Origin: Haloferax marinum
Lineage (GTDB): Archaea > Halobacteriota > Halobacteria > Halobacteriales > Haloferacaceae
DNA length: 64,000 nucleotides
Direction of reading: 5' to 3'
NCBI RefSeq assembly: GCF_009674625.1
Contig: NZ_WKJQ01000002.1
Coordinates: 149,763 to 213,762, forward strand
In this document: positions 26,790 through 36,320 of the stretch, in pieces
Position numbering within the stretch: the first letter of the stretch is position 1
Layout of the letters: every line of letters begins with the position of its first letter
Translations under genes and position numbers: made by a program
The notes under the pieces: model-generated
The model's database searches: none
What the model saw: the letters and a program-made list of their open reading frames with translations, nothing else
What the model was told of the DNA's origin: nothing

Positions 26790-27115
26790 GGATGCTATCG
26801 TCACTCGGGTACTATATGTGTTTGTATTTCGCAAACAACTTTCCCGACTAGGTACCACAAAACCCTGCTGAAAACATATACCACAGCCCATTTGACGATT
26901 CTATAGCCCCGTGGCATACAGAAAAAGCCTCTATGGGCCGAAAATAGACGTCTGAAAATTATGTTCACATACTGTGAACAGTAGAACTCTACTGGAGATG
27001 ACGGGTTTCGACTTCCGGAGCGTGACGAACTCAGCAACTACCGTATGGAAAAAGGGTGTCGGACAGCAGCGTACGCGAGTGCCGGTGTTTCGCCGTATCG
27101 GCGTGGTTAGCGTGG
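26790..27115. other. Intergenic region between iclR and hydrolase genes
   Basis: 326 bp upstream of the second iclR gene and downstream of the hydrolase gene. It contains a TATA-like ATATAGTA region and the three inverted repeats described separately. No gene was seen. Confidence 0.6.
26961..26993. promoter_or_regulatory. Two overlapping palindromes upstream of the second iclR gene
   Basis: TGTTCAC-ATACT-GTGAACA (26961-26979) is a perfect 7-bp-arm palindrome. It overlaps CAGTAG-AACT-CTACTG (26978-26993), a perfect 6-bp-arm hairpin. The first looks like a dimer operator, the second like a hairpin that could help terminate the hydrolase transcript. The GTTCAC/GTGAAC half-site recurs in the inverted repeat before the ABC substrate-binding gene (28583-28634). 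Confidence 0.6.
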
Positions 27116-28363
27116 TTACTCGGTCGCCAGTCGAGCGAGCGCGCCGGCGAGGACTCGTGTGGCGTCGGCGCAGTCTTCCCAATCGGTCCACTCGCGGGGA
27201 TTGTGCGAGATTCCGTCTCGTGAGGGTGCAAAGAGGAGGGCGGCGTCTGTGACTTCTGCGACGTGCATCGTGTCGTGCCCGGCACCGGAGTGGAGGTCGA
27301 GTGTCTCTAGATTTGCGTCCGCCCCAGCGTCGTGGAGGGCACGACGGCATCGGTCGCTCATCTCGACTGGCTGGCGGTCCCAGGGATGTTCGAGCGTCGT
27401 CTCGACGGGTCGTTGGTCCTCGAGACGTGCGAGGCTCTGTCGCGCTTCTTCGATGATGAACTCGATGGAGTCGTAGTCGACGTCTCGGACGTCCACGGTC
27501 AGCGTCGTGTTCCCCGCGATGACGTTCGGGGCGTTCGGTGAGACGTCGAGTTTCCCGACTGTTCCGACTGCCGTCTCCGACACCTCGTTTCGCTCGTTCG
27601 TCGCCCGTTCGATGTCGAGGATAAACTCGCTGGTGGCCGCGAGTGCGTCAGACCGGTCGTCCATGAGCGTCGACCCGGCGTGGTCTGCTTCGCCGGTAAT
27701 CTCGACTGAACATCGAGAGAGTCCGACGATGCTCGTGACGACACCGGCAGGGACGTTCGCGTCTTCGAGTCGTTCCGATTGCTCGATGTGAAGTTCGATC
27801 CACGAATCCCACTCCGACGCGTCGAGTCGGCCTTCACCACGGTAGCCGATATCCGCGAGCGCGTCTCCGAGTGGAATCCCGTCCGAATCTTCGATAGCTA
27901 ACGCCTCGTCACTGTCCATCTCGTCGGTGGCGACGGCCGAACCGATGAGACCGCCACCGAATCGCTGACCCTCTTCTTCGGTGAAGTTGACGACTTCGAC
28001 TGGTCGGACAGGTTCGACGCCAGCGTCCTGCATCGCCCGGATACTCTCGAGACCTGCGTACACACCGAGTGGTCCGTCGAAGATTCCCCCTTCGGGAACA
28101 GAGTCGAGGTGGCTCCCGGTGGCGACGGGTGCTGCGTCGGGGTCTGCGCTCTCGGGTACCCACCGGCCGACGATGTTCCCCACCTCGTCGATGTGAATCG
28201 AGAGCCCTGCGTCTCGAAGTCGTTCACAGAAGAACTCTCTCGCCCGTCGGTCTGCCTCGCTTCCAGTGAGAACCGTCCGCCCACGACCCTCGTCCGTGGG
28301 GACGGCACCGAACTCCGCGTTCGACTCGATGTCACTGCGGAGTCGCTGCTGATTGACTCGCAT
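27116..28363 (-). CDS. M20-family amidohydrolase of the N-carbamoyl-amino-acid hydrolase/allantoate amidohydrolase type
   Basis: This 415-residue metallohydrolase has the di-metal ligand motifs of the hydantoinase/carbamoylase M20 group: GSHLDSVPEGGIFDG (about 83-97), EEEGQRFGGGLIGS (about 131-144), ELHIEQ (about 193) and HSGAGHDTMH near the C-terminus. These enzymes cleave N-carbamoyl-L-amino acids, ureidoglycolate/allantoate or beta-ureidopropionate to free ammonia and CO2. It is divergent from the ABC importer genes and next to an iclR gene, and completes a possible hydantoin route with the distant hyuAB genes. The exact substrate cannot be decided. Length and motifs are complete, so it should be active. 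Confidence 0.9.
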   Translation of the reverse strand: MRVNQQRLRSDIESNAEFGAVPTDEGRGRTVLTGSEADRRAREFFCERLRDAGLSIHIDEVGNIVGRWVPESADPDAAPVATGSHLDSVPEGGIFDGPLGVYAGLESIRAMQDAGVEPVRPVEVVNFTEEEGQRFGGGLIGSAVATDEMDSDEALAIEDSDGIPLGDALADIGYRGEGRLDASEWDSWIELHIEQSERLEDANVPAGVVTSIVGLSRCSVEITGEADHAGSTLMDDRSDALAATSEFILDIERATNERNEVSETAVGTVGKLDVSPNAPNVIAGNTTLTVDVRDVDYDSIEFIIEEARQSLARLEDQRPVETTLEHPWDRQPVEMSDRCRRALHDAGADANLETLDLHSGAGHDTMHVAEVTDAALLFAPSRDGISHNPREWTDWEDCADATRVLAGALARLATE

Positions 28364-28692
28364 ACTGCCGGGATTCGTGATTGACCCTATTTACCTGTTT
28401 GGAAATCAGACATTTGGATGACACCAATGGCGGTGAGGGATTCGAAGACAGTTCGGTGCACACTGCGGCGAGACAGTCGCCGACGCGACGTGTCTCTCTC
28501 GATGGTTTCCGTATCGGTGGACGTTCGTTCAAATCACTGCACCAACCGGGGAGATAAAATTTGAATTGTAAACTATACCACTCGTTCACTCGACCGAATC
28601 AACATTCTCGTTGACAGTATTCGGCGTGTGAACGTCGTATGCACTTAAAGCACCAAAATTTTTATCACAGAGTAGCGGATTGGGGGCTCTAT
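28364..28692. other. Divergent promoter region of hydrolase and ABC importer genes
   Basis: 329 bp between divergent starts. The part near the importer is A+T-rich (AAAATTTTTAT at about 28658-28668, a likely TATA element). It holds an imperfect long inverted repeat (28583-28634). No gene was seen. Confidence 0.65.
28583..28634. promoter_or_regulatory. Imperfect 52-bp inverted repeat before the ABC importer operon
   Basis: The outer arms are CGTTCAC and GTGAACG and the inner arms CCGAAT and ATTCGG, with CAAC/GTTG nearest the centre; one arm has a 5-bp bulge. It shares the GTTCAC/GTGAAC half-site with the palindrome upstream of the second iclR gene. Confidence 0.5.
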
Positions 28693-30384
28693 ATGCAAGA
28701 GAGTAGCAAGGAGTCCGAATCTCCTGATAGCAACGGCAACGGCACGCTCCGTGGACGGTTCGACCGCCGGACGTTCCTCGGTGCGGCGGCGACCACGGGT
28801 GCTGCGGCACTCGCTGGCTGTACGGGTGGCGGAGACGATGGCGGCGACTCGGGCGGCGACTCCGGTGGGGATTCCGGCGGCGACTCCGGTGGGGATTCCG
28901 GCGGTGACGACACTGACACGACCGAATCGAGTGGTGGCAAACAAGGTGGCACGCTCCAGTGGGGCGGCGCAGTTCCCGTCCAGGGTCTCGACCCACACAT
29001 CGACACCTCCGCGGCGTCGAAGCGCGTCTTGGAGAACATCTACGAGGAAGTCGTCAAACTACAGGACGACTACTCCATCAAGCCACACCTCGCGAAGTCC
29101 TTCGAGCAGTCGGACGACAACACGCTCCTGACGTTCGAACTCCGTGAGGGTGTGACGTTCCACAACGGCAAGGAGATGACCTCCGAAGACGTGCTCGCGA
29201 CCTACGAACGTGTCCAGAACGGGGACTACCTCGCCACTGGCTTCTTCGAGTTCGTCGAGGAACTCCGCGCTCCCGACGAGTACACCTTCGAGATTCAACT
29301 CACCGAACCGTTCGCCCCCTTCCTCGCGAAGATGGCGACGGCCGAACTCTCGGTCATGCCGGCCGAGAACGCGGCGAAGGACATGGTCGAGACGCCCATC
29401 GGGACCGGCCCGTACAAGTTCGAGAGCCGTGAAATCGAGACGTCGTTCACGATGGTCCGCAACGAGGACTATTGGGGCGCGTCCGACGAAGACGGGCCGT
29501 TCATCGACACCATCGTCAAGAGCGAGATTCCGGACCCGAGCGTCCGTCTCCAGTCGTTCCTCGCCGGCGAGTACGACTTCATCAACGGCATCGCGCCGAA
29601 GGACGTCTCTCGCGTCGAACAGGCACCCGACGTCCGCTTCGAGAAGCAGTTCCCCAAGTCGTTAGTCTACCTCGGGATGAACTGCGACGTGGCACCGTTC
29701 GACAACAAGGACGCCCGTCTCGCGCTGGACTACGCAATCGACAAAGAGAAGGTCGCAGAAGCGGCCCTCTACGGCACCGGACAGACCACTGCATCCCCTG
29801 CAGCACCCGGCAGTCCGTGGGTCAACCCCGACGTCGAACCGCGCCCGCGCGACCTCGAGAAGGCGCAAGAACACCTCGACGCCGCCGGTATGTCCGACGG
29901 CTACACGGCGACGTTCAAGATTCCGCAGTCCTACCCGACGCAGGTGCAGGCCGCAGAGGTCATCGCGGCCGACGCCGCCGAAGTCGGAATCAACCTCGAA
30001 ATCCAGCAGATTACGTGGAGTACGTGGCTCTCGGACGTCTACTCGAAGCGTGACTTCCAGGCCACCACGAGTTCCTACCTCGCACTGTGGTACCCCGACG
30101 TGTCGTTCTACAAGTTCCTGCACCCAGACGGTGCGTTCTTCTTCACCAACTGGACGAACGACGAGTACAACTCCCTCGTCGAGGAAGCACGGACGATCTA
30201 CGACGAAAACGAGCGCGCCGAACTCTACCACCAGGCCACGCAGATTCTCCACGACGAACGCGCCGGCCACATGTTCCTGTGGTGGCAACCGAGTCTGTAC
30301 GGTGCTGCCTCGCAGTACAAGGGTAACATCGGTGCACCCGACGGGTCGACGCTCCAGTTCGACGACAACTGGCTGGACCGCTAA
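28693..30384 (+). CDS. ABC transporter substrate-binding lipoprotein, peptide/nickel/opine family (SBP family 5)
   Basis: The product is about 563 residues. A Tat signal with lipobox (FDRRTFLGAAATTGAAALAGC, Cys about 43) is followed by a low-complexity Gly-Gly-Asp-Ser linker, then an SBP family 5 fold: PVQGLDPHIDTSA, FELREGVTFHNGKEMTSEDVLATYERV, and APFLAKMATAELSVMP. The Met at 28693 is chosen because upstream codons from 28639 have no signal-peptide logic. It delivers di- or oligopeptides or peptide-like compounds to the two permeases directly downstream. It is the first gene of a five-domain importer operon. DNA encoding the linker is internally repetitive. Confidence 0.95.
   Translation: MQESSKESESPDSNGNGTLRGRFDRRTFLGAAATTGAAALAGCTGGGDDGGDSGGDSGGDSGGDSGGDSGGDDTDTTESSGGKQGGTLQWGGAVPVQGLDPHIDTSAASKRVLENIYEEVVKLQDDYSIKPHLAKSFEQSDDNTLLTFELREGVTFHNGKEMTSEDVLATYERVQNGDYLATGFFEFVEELRAPDEYTFEIQLTEPFAPFLAKMATAELSVMPAENAAKDMVETPIGTGPYKFESREIETSFTMVRNEDYWGASDEDGPFIDTIVKSEIPDPSVRLQSFLAGEYDFINGIAPKDVSRVEQAPDVRFEKQFPKSLVYLGMNCDVAPFDNKDARLALDYAIDKEKVAEAALYGTGQTTASPAAPGSPWVNPDVEPRPRDLEKAQEHLDAAGMSDGYTATFKIPQSYPTQVQAAEVIAADAAEVGINLEIQQITWSTWLSDVYSKRDFQATTSSYLALWYPDVSFYKFLHPDGAFFFTNWTNDEYNSLVEEARTIYDENERAELYHQATQILHDERAGHMFLWWQPSLYGAASQYKGNIGAPDGSTLQFDDNWLDR
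28843..28911. repeat. In-frame Gly-Gly-Asp-Ser repeat in the lipoprotein linker
   Basis: Five to six 12-bp units alternating GGCGGCGACTCC and GGTGGGGATTCC encode the flexible linker between the lipid anchor and binding domain. Linker length is expected to vary between strains by slippage. Confidence 0.85.
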
Positions 30385-30424
30385 CCCCGCTCCAACCCTC
30401 AGATTTCATCCATAAATTCATACA

Positions 30425-31384
30425 ATGTCGATGTACAACTACGTCGTTCGGCGCGTTGGCTTCATGGCGGTGACGCTGTTCTTCGTCACGCTCATCGCCT
30501 TTGCCGTCACCAACATCCTCCCTGGTGACGTGGCCCTGCTCATCTTGGGCCCCAACGCGACCGAACAGTCGCTCGAAGCGCTCCAATCCCAACTGGGGCT
30601 CAACCGCCCGCTGTACGTGCAGTACATCGACTGGGTGGTCGGGCTCATCCAGGGGAACATGGGCGAATCACTTCGGTTCGGTGAACCGGTCGCGCAACTC
30701 ATCGCCGAGCGCCTTCCACGCTCGCTGATGCTCGCGTTCGCCGCGACGTTCATCGCCGTCGTTCTCTCGGTGCCACTCGGCGTCTACGCCGCTATCAACC
30801 AGAACGAGGCACCCGACGTGACGGCGTCGATGTTCGCGTTCGTCGGAATCTCGATGCCCATCTTCCTGTGGGGCCTGGTGTTCATCTTAGTGTTCGCCGT
30901 TTGGCTCAACCTCTTTCCGACCGGTGGGTACGTCTCACCGAGTGAAGACTTGGTCGGGTCACTCACCCGACTCGCCTTGCCCGCAGGTGCGATGGGCTTC
31001 GCACTCACTGCGTACATCATGCGCATGACCCGGTCGTCGATGCTGGAGGTCCTGAGTGAGGAGTACATCAACCTCGCGCGTGCGAAGGGGATGAGCCAAC
31101 GCGTCATCGTCCTTCGGCACGCGCTCAAGAACGCTATCATCCCCGTCATCACGGTCATCGCGTTCCAGTTCAGCTACGCGTTCGGCGGGGTCGTCGTGCT
31201 CGAAGAGGTGTTCTTCTGGCCCGGCATCGGCAAGTTGACGTTGACCGCAATCCAGAGCCGCGACATCCCCCTCATCCAGGGGTGTATCGTCGTGGTCGCA
31301 CTCATCTACATGTTCTCGAACTTCGCCGCAGACTTACTGTACGCGTACTTCGACCCGCGTATCCGCTACGGAGGTGACGACTAA
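30425..31384 (+). CDS. ABC transporter permease, DppB/OppB type
   Basis: This 319-residue inner permease has six membrane helices. It has the family N-terminus YVVRRVGFMAVTLFFVTLIAFAVTNILPGD and the EAA loop EEYINLARAKGMSQRVIVLRHALKNAIIPVI (about 210-240) that contacts the ATPase. It forms the channel with the DppC-type product. It follows the binding-protein gene after 40 bp and overlaps the next permease gene by one base (TAATG), so it is in an operon. Confidence 0.95.
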   Translation: MSMYNYVVRRVGFMAVTLFFVTLIAFAVTNILPGDVALLILGPNATEQSLEALQSQLGLNRPLYVQYIDWVVGLIQGNMGESLRFGEPVAQLIAERLPRSLMLAFAATFIAVVLSVPLGVYAAINQNEAPDVTASMFAFVGISMPIFLWGLVFILVFAVWLNLFPTGGYVSPSEDLVGSLTRLALPAGAMGFALTAYIMRMTRSSMLEVLSEEYINLARAKGMSQRVIVLRHALKNAIIPVITVIAFQFSYAFGGVVVLEEVFFWPGIGKLTLTAIQSRDIPLIQGCIVVVALIYMFSNFAADLLYAYFDPRIRYGGDD

Positions 31385-32283
31385 TGGCGACCGAACAAGA
31401 GGCAAACGAGAGCCAGCCACTCATCTCGCAGTCGCAACGCGAGCGCATGGCTCGCTTTGTTCGGAAATTCCGGAGCAACACGAAGGCGATGCTCGGTTTC
31501 AGTATCGTCGTGATGCTCGTGCTGGTCGCCATCTTCGCACCACTCATCGCACCGTACTCTATCGAAGAGACGAACATCGAAGACCGCTCGCAGGCCCCTT
31601 CGGTCGAACATCCCTTCGGGACTGACGACCTGGGCCGCGACATCTTCAGTCGCGTCGTGATGGGGAGTCGAATCTCCCTCTACGTCGGGTTCGGTGCCAT
31701 CTCTGGTGCGCTCGCCGTCGGTGCTATCATCGGCGTCGTCGCCGGATACGCCGGTGGCTTGACCGACGAGATTCTGATGCGCGTCATGGACGCCGCGATG
31801 GCGTTCCCACCAGTGCTCCTCGCACTGACGCTCCTCGTCGTGTTGGGTCCGGAGTTGAGTAACGTCATCATCGCGTTGGCGTTCGTCTACACGCCCTATA
31901 TCGCCCGCGTCTCGCGAAGTGCGGCCCTCGCCGAACGCAACGAAGCGTACGTCGAGGCCGCCATCGCGCGTGGGGAGAGCGACTCGCGTATCGTCTTCAG
32001 CGAGGTGTTCCCGAACTGTACGGCCCCGATGCTCGTTCAGGGGTCGCTCAACATCTCGTTTGCCATCCTCGCGGAGGCGAGCCTGTCGTTCCTCGGTCTC
32101 GGTGCACAACCACCGAAACCGTCGTGGGGACTGATGATAAACACCGGTCGTGGGTTCATGGAGACTGCGCCGTGGATGCTCATCTTCCCGGCGCTGGCTA
32201 TCGGCATCGCCGTCGTCGGATTCAACATGCTGGGTGACGGCCTCCGCGACGTCCTCGACCCGAAGGTGGAGGCGATAGAATGA
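31384..32283 (+). CDS. ABC transporter permease, DppC/OppC type
   Basis: This 299-residue permease has the DppC-type N-terminal cytoplasmic extension ([26 protein letters not shown] start), the conserved [24 protein letters not shown] and the EAA loop [26 protein letters not shown] (about 190-215). Partner of the DppB-type protein. Its end overlaps the ATPase gene by 4 bp. Confidence 0.95.
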   Translation: MATEQEANESQPLISQSQRERMARFVRKFRSNTKAMLGFSIVVMLVLVAIFAPLIAPYSIEETNIEDRSQAPSVEHPFGTDDLGRDIFSRVVMGSRISLYVGFGAISGALAVGAIIGVVAGYAGGLTDEILMRVMDAAMAFPPVLLALTLLVVLGPELSNVIIALAFVYTPYIARVSRSAALAERNEAYVEAAIARGESDSRIVFSEVFPNCTAPMLVQGSLNISFAILAEASLSFLGLGAQPPKPSWGLMINTGRGFMETAPWMLIFPALAIGIAVVGFNMLGDGLRDVLDPKVEAIE

Positions 32284-34433
32284 GCGCCCACACCACAGCG
32301 ACCGAGTCGGAACAGTCGGACGGTCCACTCCTCGACGTGCGTGGACTCAAGACCGAGTTCCGCACCGACAGCGGTCCGATCGTCGCTTCCAATGAGGTGT
32401 CGTTCTCGCTGGACCGCGGTGAGACGATGGGTCTCGTCGGAGAGTCGGGCGCAGGGAAGTCCGTCACGGCGCGGTCGGTTATGCGTCTCATCGACTCGCC
32501 AGGTGAGATAACTGGCGGGCAAGTCGTCTTCAACGGCGAAGACCTGCTCCAGAAGTCTGACGCAGAGATGCGCGACATCCGTGGCAACCGTATCGCGATG
32601 ATTCCGCAGGACCCGATGTCGTCACTCAACCCAGTGATGACCGTCGGTGAGCAGATCATCGAGACGATTCGTCGTCACCAGGATGTCTCGAAGAGCGAGG
32701 CACGTGAACTCGCCATCGAGTCGATGGACGACGTTGGAATCCCAGACGCGGCAGAACGAATCGACGACTACCCACACGAGTTCTCCGGCGGGATGCGCCA
32801 GCGCGTCCTCGTCGCAATAGGCTTTTCGTGTGAACCAGACCTCATCATCGCCGACGAACCCACGACTGCACTCGACGTGACGACGCAGGCGAAGATTCTC
32901 GACCTGCTCAACGAGATGCAAGAACGCGAGGGCACGGCCGTCTTGATGATTACCCACAACCTCGGCGTCGTCGCCCAGACGTGTGACCACGTCGGTGTGA
33001 TGTACGCCGGAAATCTCGTCGAAACTGCCGAGCTCGGTGACCTGTTCGCCCGCCCGAGGCACCCCTACACCCGTGCGCTCATCGACTCCATCCCGGAGGT
33101 CGACACCGACTACGACGAACTACCGACGCTCGACGGTGCGATGCCCGACCTCGGGTCTCTCCCGAGTGGGTGTAACTTCGCCCCGCGATGCCCACACGCG
33201 ACCGAAGCGTGTCGGACGGGTGGCGACCCGACGCTGGACTCGGTCGGTGATACCACGTCTCGTGCAGCGTGTATTCACGCCGACTCACTCGACCTCTCCG
33301 AGAGTACAGTCCCAGAGGTAGGGGTCGGACGGTCAGATATCGACCGCAGCGGAGAACCGCTGTTCGAAGTCCACAACCTGAAGAAGTACTTCAGTGCGGG
33401 TGATGGCGTCTTCGGAAACGTCCACCTGTCGTTCGGAGACGGTGGGCTCCCGACTATCGAACGCCGGTACGTCAAAGCCGTCGACGACGTGAGTTTCGAC
33501 GTCTACCCCGGCGAGACCGTCGGGCTCGTCGGTGAGTCCGGGTGTGGGAAGTCCACCGTCGCCCGCACCGCGCTTCGTCTCCTCGAACCGACCGAAGGCG
33601 AGGTGTTCTTCGAAGGGCAACCGCTGCACGAACTCGGGTCGACCGAGGTCCGGAGTCTGCGCCGCGAGATGCAGATGATATTCCAGGACCCGCAGAGTTC
33701 GCTGAATCCGCGGAAGACGGTCGGCCAAATCGTCGGCCGCGCGATGGAGAAACACGACATCGCGACGGGCGAAGAGAAGCGCGAGCGAGTGGGCGACCTG
33801 CTCGAACGCGTGGGTCTCTCACGGAACGCGGCGAGTAAGTACCCTCATGAATTCTCCGGCGGCCAACAACAGCGCGTCGCCATCGCGCACGCCCTCGCCG
33901 TCGAACCGAAGCTCATCGTCTGTGACGAACCCGTCTCGGCGCTCGACGTGAGTGTGCAAGCGCAGATTCTCAACCTGCTCAACGAGATACAGGCCGACGA
34001 GAACATCTCGTACCTGTTCATCTCGCACAACATCGGTGTCATTCGGCACATCTGTGACCGCGTGGCCGTGATGTATCTCGGGAAGATAGCGGAGTTCGGG
34101 AACATCGACGACGTGTTCTCACCGCCGTTCCACCCGTACACCGAGAGTCTGCTGTCGGCAGTGCCGCACGCGAACCCGAACCGAGAGACGGACCGTATCC
34201 TCCTCGAAGGGAGCGTCCCGAGTCCCATCAACCCGCCCTCGGGATGTCCGTTCCAGACTCGCTGTCCCAAGAAGATAGGCGACGTCTGCGAGACGGAGTT
34301 CCCGGAACTCGAAGCGATGGACCAGTCTGGGCACTTCATCTCGTGTCACCTGTCGGAAGCAGAGATGAGCGAACGCGAGTCGTTCATCACGCCGCCGAAG
34401 CGGACAGAGACCAACGCGGCAGACTCAGACTGA
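32280..34433 (+). CDS. Fused DppD-DppF ABC ATPase
   Basis: One 717-residue chain carries two complete ABC ATPase domains, replacing the separate DppD and DppF. Domain 1 has Walker A GESGAGKS (about 55-62), signature FSGGMRQRV and Walker [13 protein letters not shown]. Domain 2 has GESGCGKS (about 420), FSGGQQQRV and [12 protein letters not shown]. Each is followed by the oligopeptide-transporter C-terminal Cys motif ([14 protein letters not shown] and [15 protein letters not shown]), which in some members binds an iron-sulfur cluster. Fusion of the two ATPases is common in archaea and actinobacteria. It powers the importer encoded just upstream; a T6 run at 34469-34474 probably ends the transcript. 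Confidence 0.95.
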   Translation: MSAHTTATESEQSDGPLLDVRGLKTEFRTDSGPIVASNEVSFSLDRGETMGLVGESGAGKSVTARSVMRLIDSPGEITGGQVVFNGEDLLQKSDAEMRDIRGNRIAMIPQDPMSSLNPVMTVGEQIIETIRRHQDVSKSEARELAIESMDDVGIPDAAERIDDYPHEFSGGMRQRVLVAIGFSCEPDLIIADEPTTALDVTTQAKILDLLNEMQEREGTAVLMITHNLGVVAQTCDHVGVMYAGNLVETAELGDLFARPRHPYTRALIDSIPEVDTDYDELPTLDGAMPDLGSLPSGCNFAPRCPHATEACRTGGDPTLDSVGDTTSRAACIHADSLDLSESTVPEVGVGRSDIDRSGEPLFEVHNLKKYFSAGDGVFGNVHLSFGDGGLPTIERRYVKAVDDVSFDVYPGETVGLVGESGCGKSTVARTALRLLEPTEGEVFFEGQPLHELGSTEVRSLRREMQMIFQDPQSSLNPRKTVGQIVGRAMEKHDIATGEEKRERVGDLLERVGLSRNAASKYPHEFSGGQQQRVAIAHALAVEPKLIVCDEPVSALDVSVQAQILNLLNEIQADENISYLFISHNIGVIRHICDRVAVMYLGKIAEFGNIDDVFSPPFHPYTESLLSAVPHANPNRETDRILLEGSVPSPINPPSGCPFQTRCPKKIGDVCETEFPELEAMDQSGHFISCHLSEAEMSERESFITPPKRTETNAADSD

Positions 34434-34468
34434 GGCACGCACGCCTTCAGAGGCACCCACGAACGCCC

Positions 34469-34474
34469 TTTTTT
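34469..34474 (+). terminator. Oligo-T terminator of the ABC importer operon
   Basis: A run of six T about 36 bp after the ATPase stop codon, in otherwise G+C-rich sequence. Such U-runs end transcription in archaea. It lies just before the convergent DUF1028 gene. Confidence 0.55.
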
Positions 34475-34493
34475 CGATGCGAACGTCCTCGTT

Positions 34494-35183
34494 TCAGTAC
34501 TTTACACCGAAGTTCAGAATCTCGTCCGGATAGTCCCCGAACAGGTCGTCCGTCTCCTTCTGAATCTGGGCCTTTGCACGGCGGGCCTCGGTGAGTAACT
34601 CCCGAAGGTCAGAGACTGGGTCATCCGAGAGGTCCACGCGAAGGTTGTGGTAGAACTCCGGGCCGGGTGCGTGGACGAGAACCGCTGCGCTCATCTCTCC
34701 TCTGTCGTCTCCACCGGCTGCCTCACCTGCTTCGAGGGCGGAGACGAGTCGTTCGGCCATGTCGCAGTCGGTTGATTCGTACGCTTCGGCAGTCGCGTCG
34801 ACGACGTCGCTCCCGGCGAGCATGTTTCCTGCGACGGTGTACCCATCTCCGACGTGGTGGCCGGCCCATTCGACACATTCGTCGCCAGTGAAGGCGGACT
34901 CGCTGTCCGTGCCGACGCCGTGGACTTGCCGATAGTCGGCGTAGTCGTCCGACGAGAGGAGGTCTTCGATGGCGTCGTCGACACGTTCCCCAGCATCGGC
35001 GCGAGCGACGGCGTCTCGTCCGTGTTCTGTCTTGGTGTACGATTGCGTGACTGCGGCGGCGTTGGCACTGACGTATGGACACGTGGCGCCGACAGAGACC
35101 GTTCCTGTCGTAACTGCTGCACCGAAGGTGTTCGTAGTCGGGTCGTGGGCCGCTATCGAGAATGTTCCAGGAACGTGTCGCAT
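34494..35183 (-). CDS. DUF1028 family protein (Ntn-hydrolase-like)
   Basis: The 229-residue protein has the DUF1028 start FSIAAHDPTTNTFGAAVTTG and the GxGPxC-type core SVGATCPYVSANAAAVTQSYT, ending with the LDDxRGEMSAA-like segment. Family members are predicted Ntn-type hydrolases and often lie beside peptide importers and M20 or gamma-glutamyl-type hydrolases. The same arrangement here (convergent with the Dpp-type importer) supports a role in breaking down an imported peptide-like or amide compound. No activity has been proven for this group that I can name. Confidence 0.85.
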   Translation of the reverse strand: MRHVPGTFSIAAHDPTTNTFGAAVTTGTVSVGATCPYVSANAAAVTQSYTKTEHGRDAVARADAGERVDDAIEDLLSSDDYADYRQVHGVGTDSESAFTGDECVEWAGHHVGDGYTVAGNMLAGSDVVDATAEAYESTDCDMAERLVSALEAGEAAGGDDRGEMSAAVLVHAPGPEFYHNLRVDLSDDPVSDLRELLTEARRAKAQIQKETDDLFGDYPDEILNFGVKY

Positions 35184-35537
35184 GGCTACGCTACTCGTTT
35201 CTCCGGTTCTCGGCGGGTGACTATATACGTATCTGACCCACCGGTAAATCGCGTTCTCCCGAGACCATCGAAACGGTTTTCACGAGAATATACCAGAAAT
35301 ATTATTATATATTTTAGAATACTACTCTCACCAAACGAGTTGAAATCACCGATAAATTTCTGTATTAATACAACTTGGATGGGCTATTCGAGACTTAGAG
35401 TAATATGACAGATGATTAGAAATAATAGAAATATGGTCTATCCCGATTCCACCCCGTTCAAATACATTTCAAGTGGCGTCTCGTTTGCTGGCGAGTTCCG
35501 TCCGAAAACGTCGTTCCGACGACAGTCGCTCTGATGA
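35184..35537. other. A+T-rich intergenic region
   Basis: 354 bp upstream of the DUF1028 gene and downstream of the SprT-like gene. It contains a strongly A+T-rich block (about 35285-35430), far below the local G+C content. No gene or repeat was recognised; the A+T-rich block could be an old insertion boundary. Confidence 0.55.
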
Positions 35538-36134
35538 CTACTCAGAATCGCGTGGACGGCTACACGCCAGCGACGATCCACAGCACGACGACCGGTACGC
35601 CGACGAGTTCCGAACGAGTTTGCACTCACGATACCGATAGGCGACTTCGGAACCGCAATCGGTACACGTGAGGACGTACTTCGGGTCGGAGAACCGTCGA
35701 ACGTGGACTGGTGCGTCGATGGATTCAGCGCGTCGTTTGAACGCTGCACCGTGGTCGGTGGTTCCGAACGCTTGGAACTGTTCGACGTGGACGAGTTCGT
35801 GGCGAAGTGTCGCGGTCCACTCGTCGCGGCCGAACGATTCGAAGGCCCGCCACGAGAGTGACATCGTACACGTTGGGCTGCCGTCGACGTCTGTCCCACT
35901 GCCGGCCCAGTCTCTCCGTTCGCCGACTGTCGCGCCATCTACCTGCGGCGTCTTCACCGCAGCAGCCCGTCGTTTCGCACGAGTCGACACTTCCCACTCG
36001 ACCTGCTCTAACACCACGTCGAGCCCGTACTCCGAGACGGCCCGAGAGCAGTACGCGCGCGACCAGTGTATCAACTCGTCGTGGGTCTCGACGGCGTCGT
36101 AGTCGTCCGGAAATCCGCTATCGTCGCGTGCCAC
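35538..36134 (-). CDS. SprT-like zinc metalloprotease-fold protein
   Basis: This 198-residue protein has the SprT/Spartan metal site HELVH (112-116) with the third ligand H128 (TTDHGAAF). A C-terminal zinc ribbon has Cys 157 and 160 (CTDCGSE) paired with the CC at about 184-185. Eukaryotic Spartan degrades DNA-protein crosslinks; bacterial SprT is poorly understood, and archaeal members are common single-domain versions. Expected to be cytoplasmic. The gene is alone; the next gene, divergent, starts 187 bp away. Confidence 0.88.
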   Translation of the reverse strand: MARDDSGFPDDYDAVETHDELIHWSRAYCSRAVSEYGLDVVLEQVEWEVSTRAKRRAAAVKTPQVDGATVGERRDWAGSGTDVDGSPTCTMSLSWRAFESFGRDEWTATLRHELVHVEQFQAFGTTDHGAAFKRRAESIDAPVHVRRFSDPKYVLTCTDCGSEVAYRYRECKLVRNSSAYRSSCCGSSLACSRPRDSE

Positions 36135-36320
36135 AGTTCGGCCGGTGGTTCGACGGAGAGACTGATGTGTGTTGTGTTCGCGGTGGTTGGGTCACCGTTC
36201 TCACCCTCGTCTCTCTATCTGGCCGGGGGTCTCTGCGGTGACGAACCTGCGAATCTCACGATTCTCGTTCCTACTGTTCCACGGTGACACTTAACAGTCG
36301 AGTCAGCGAACCGTGAACAC

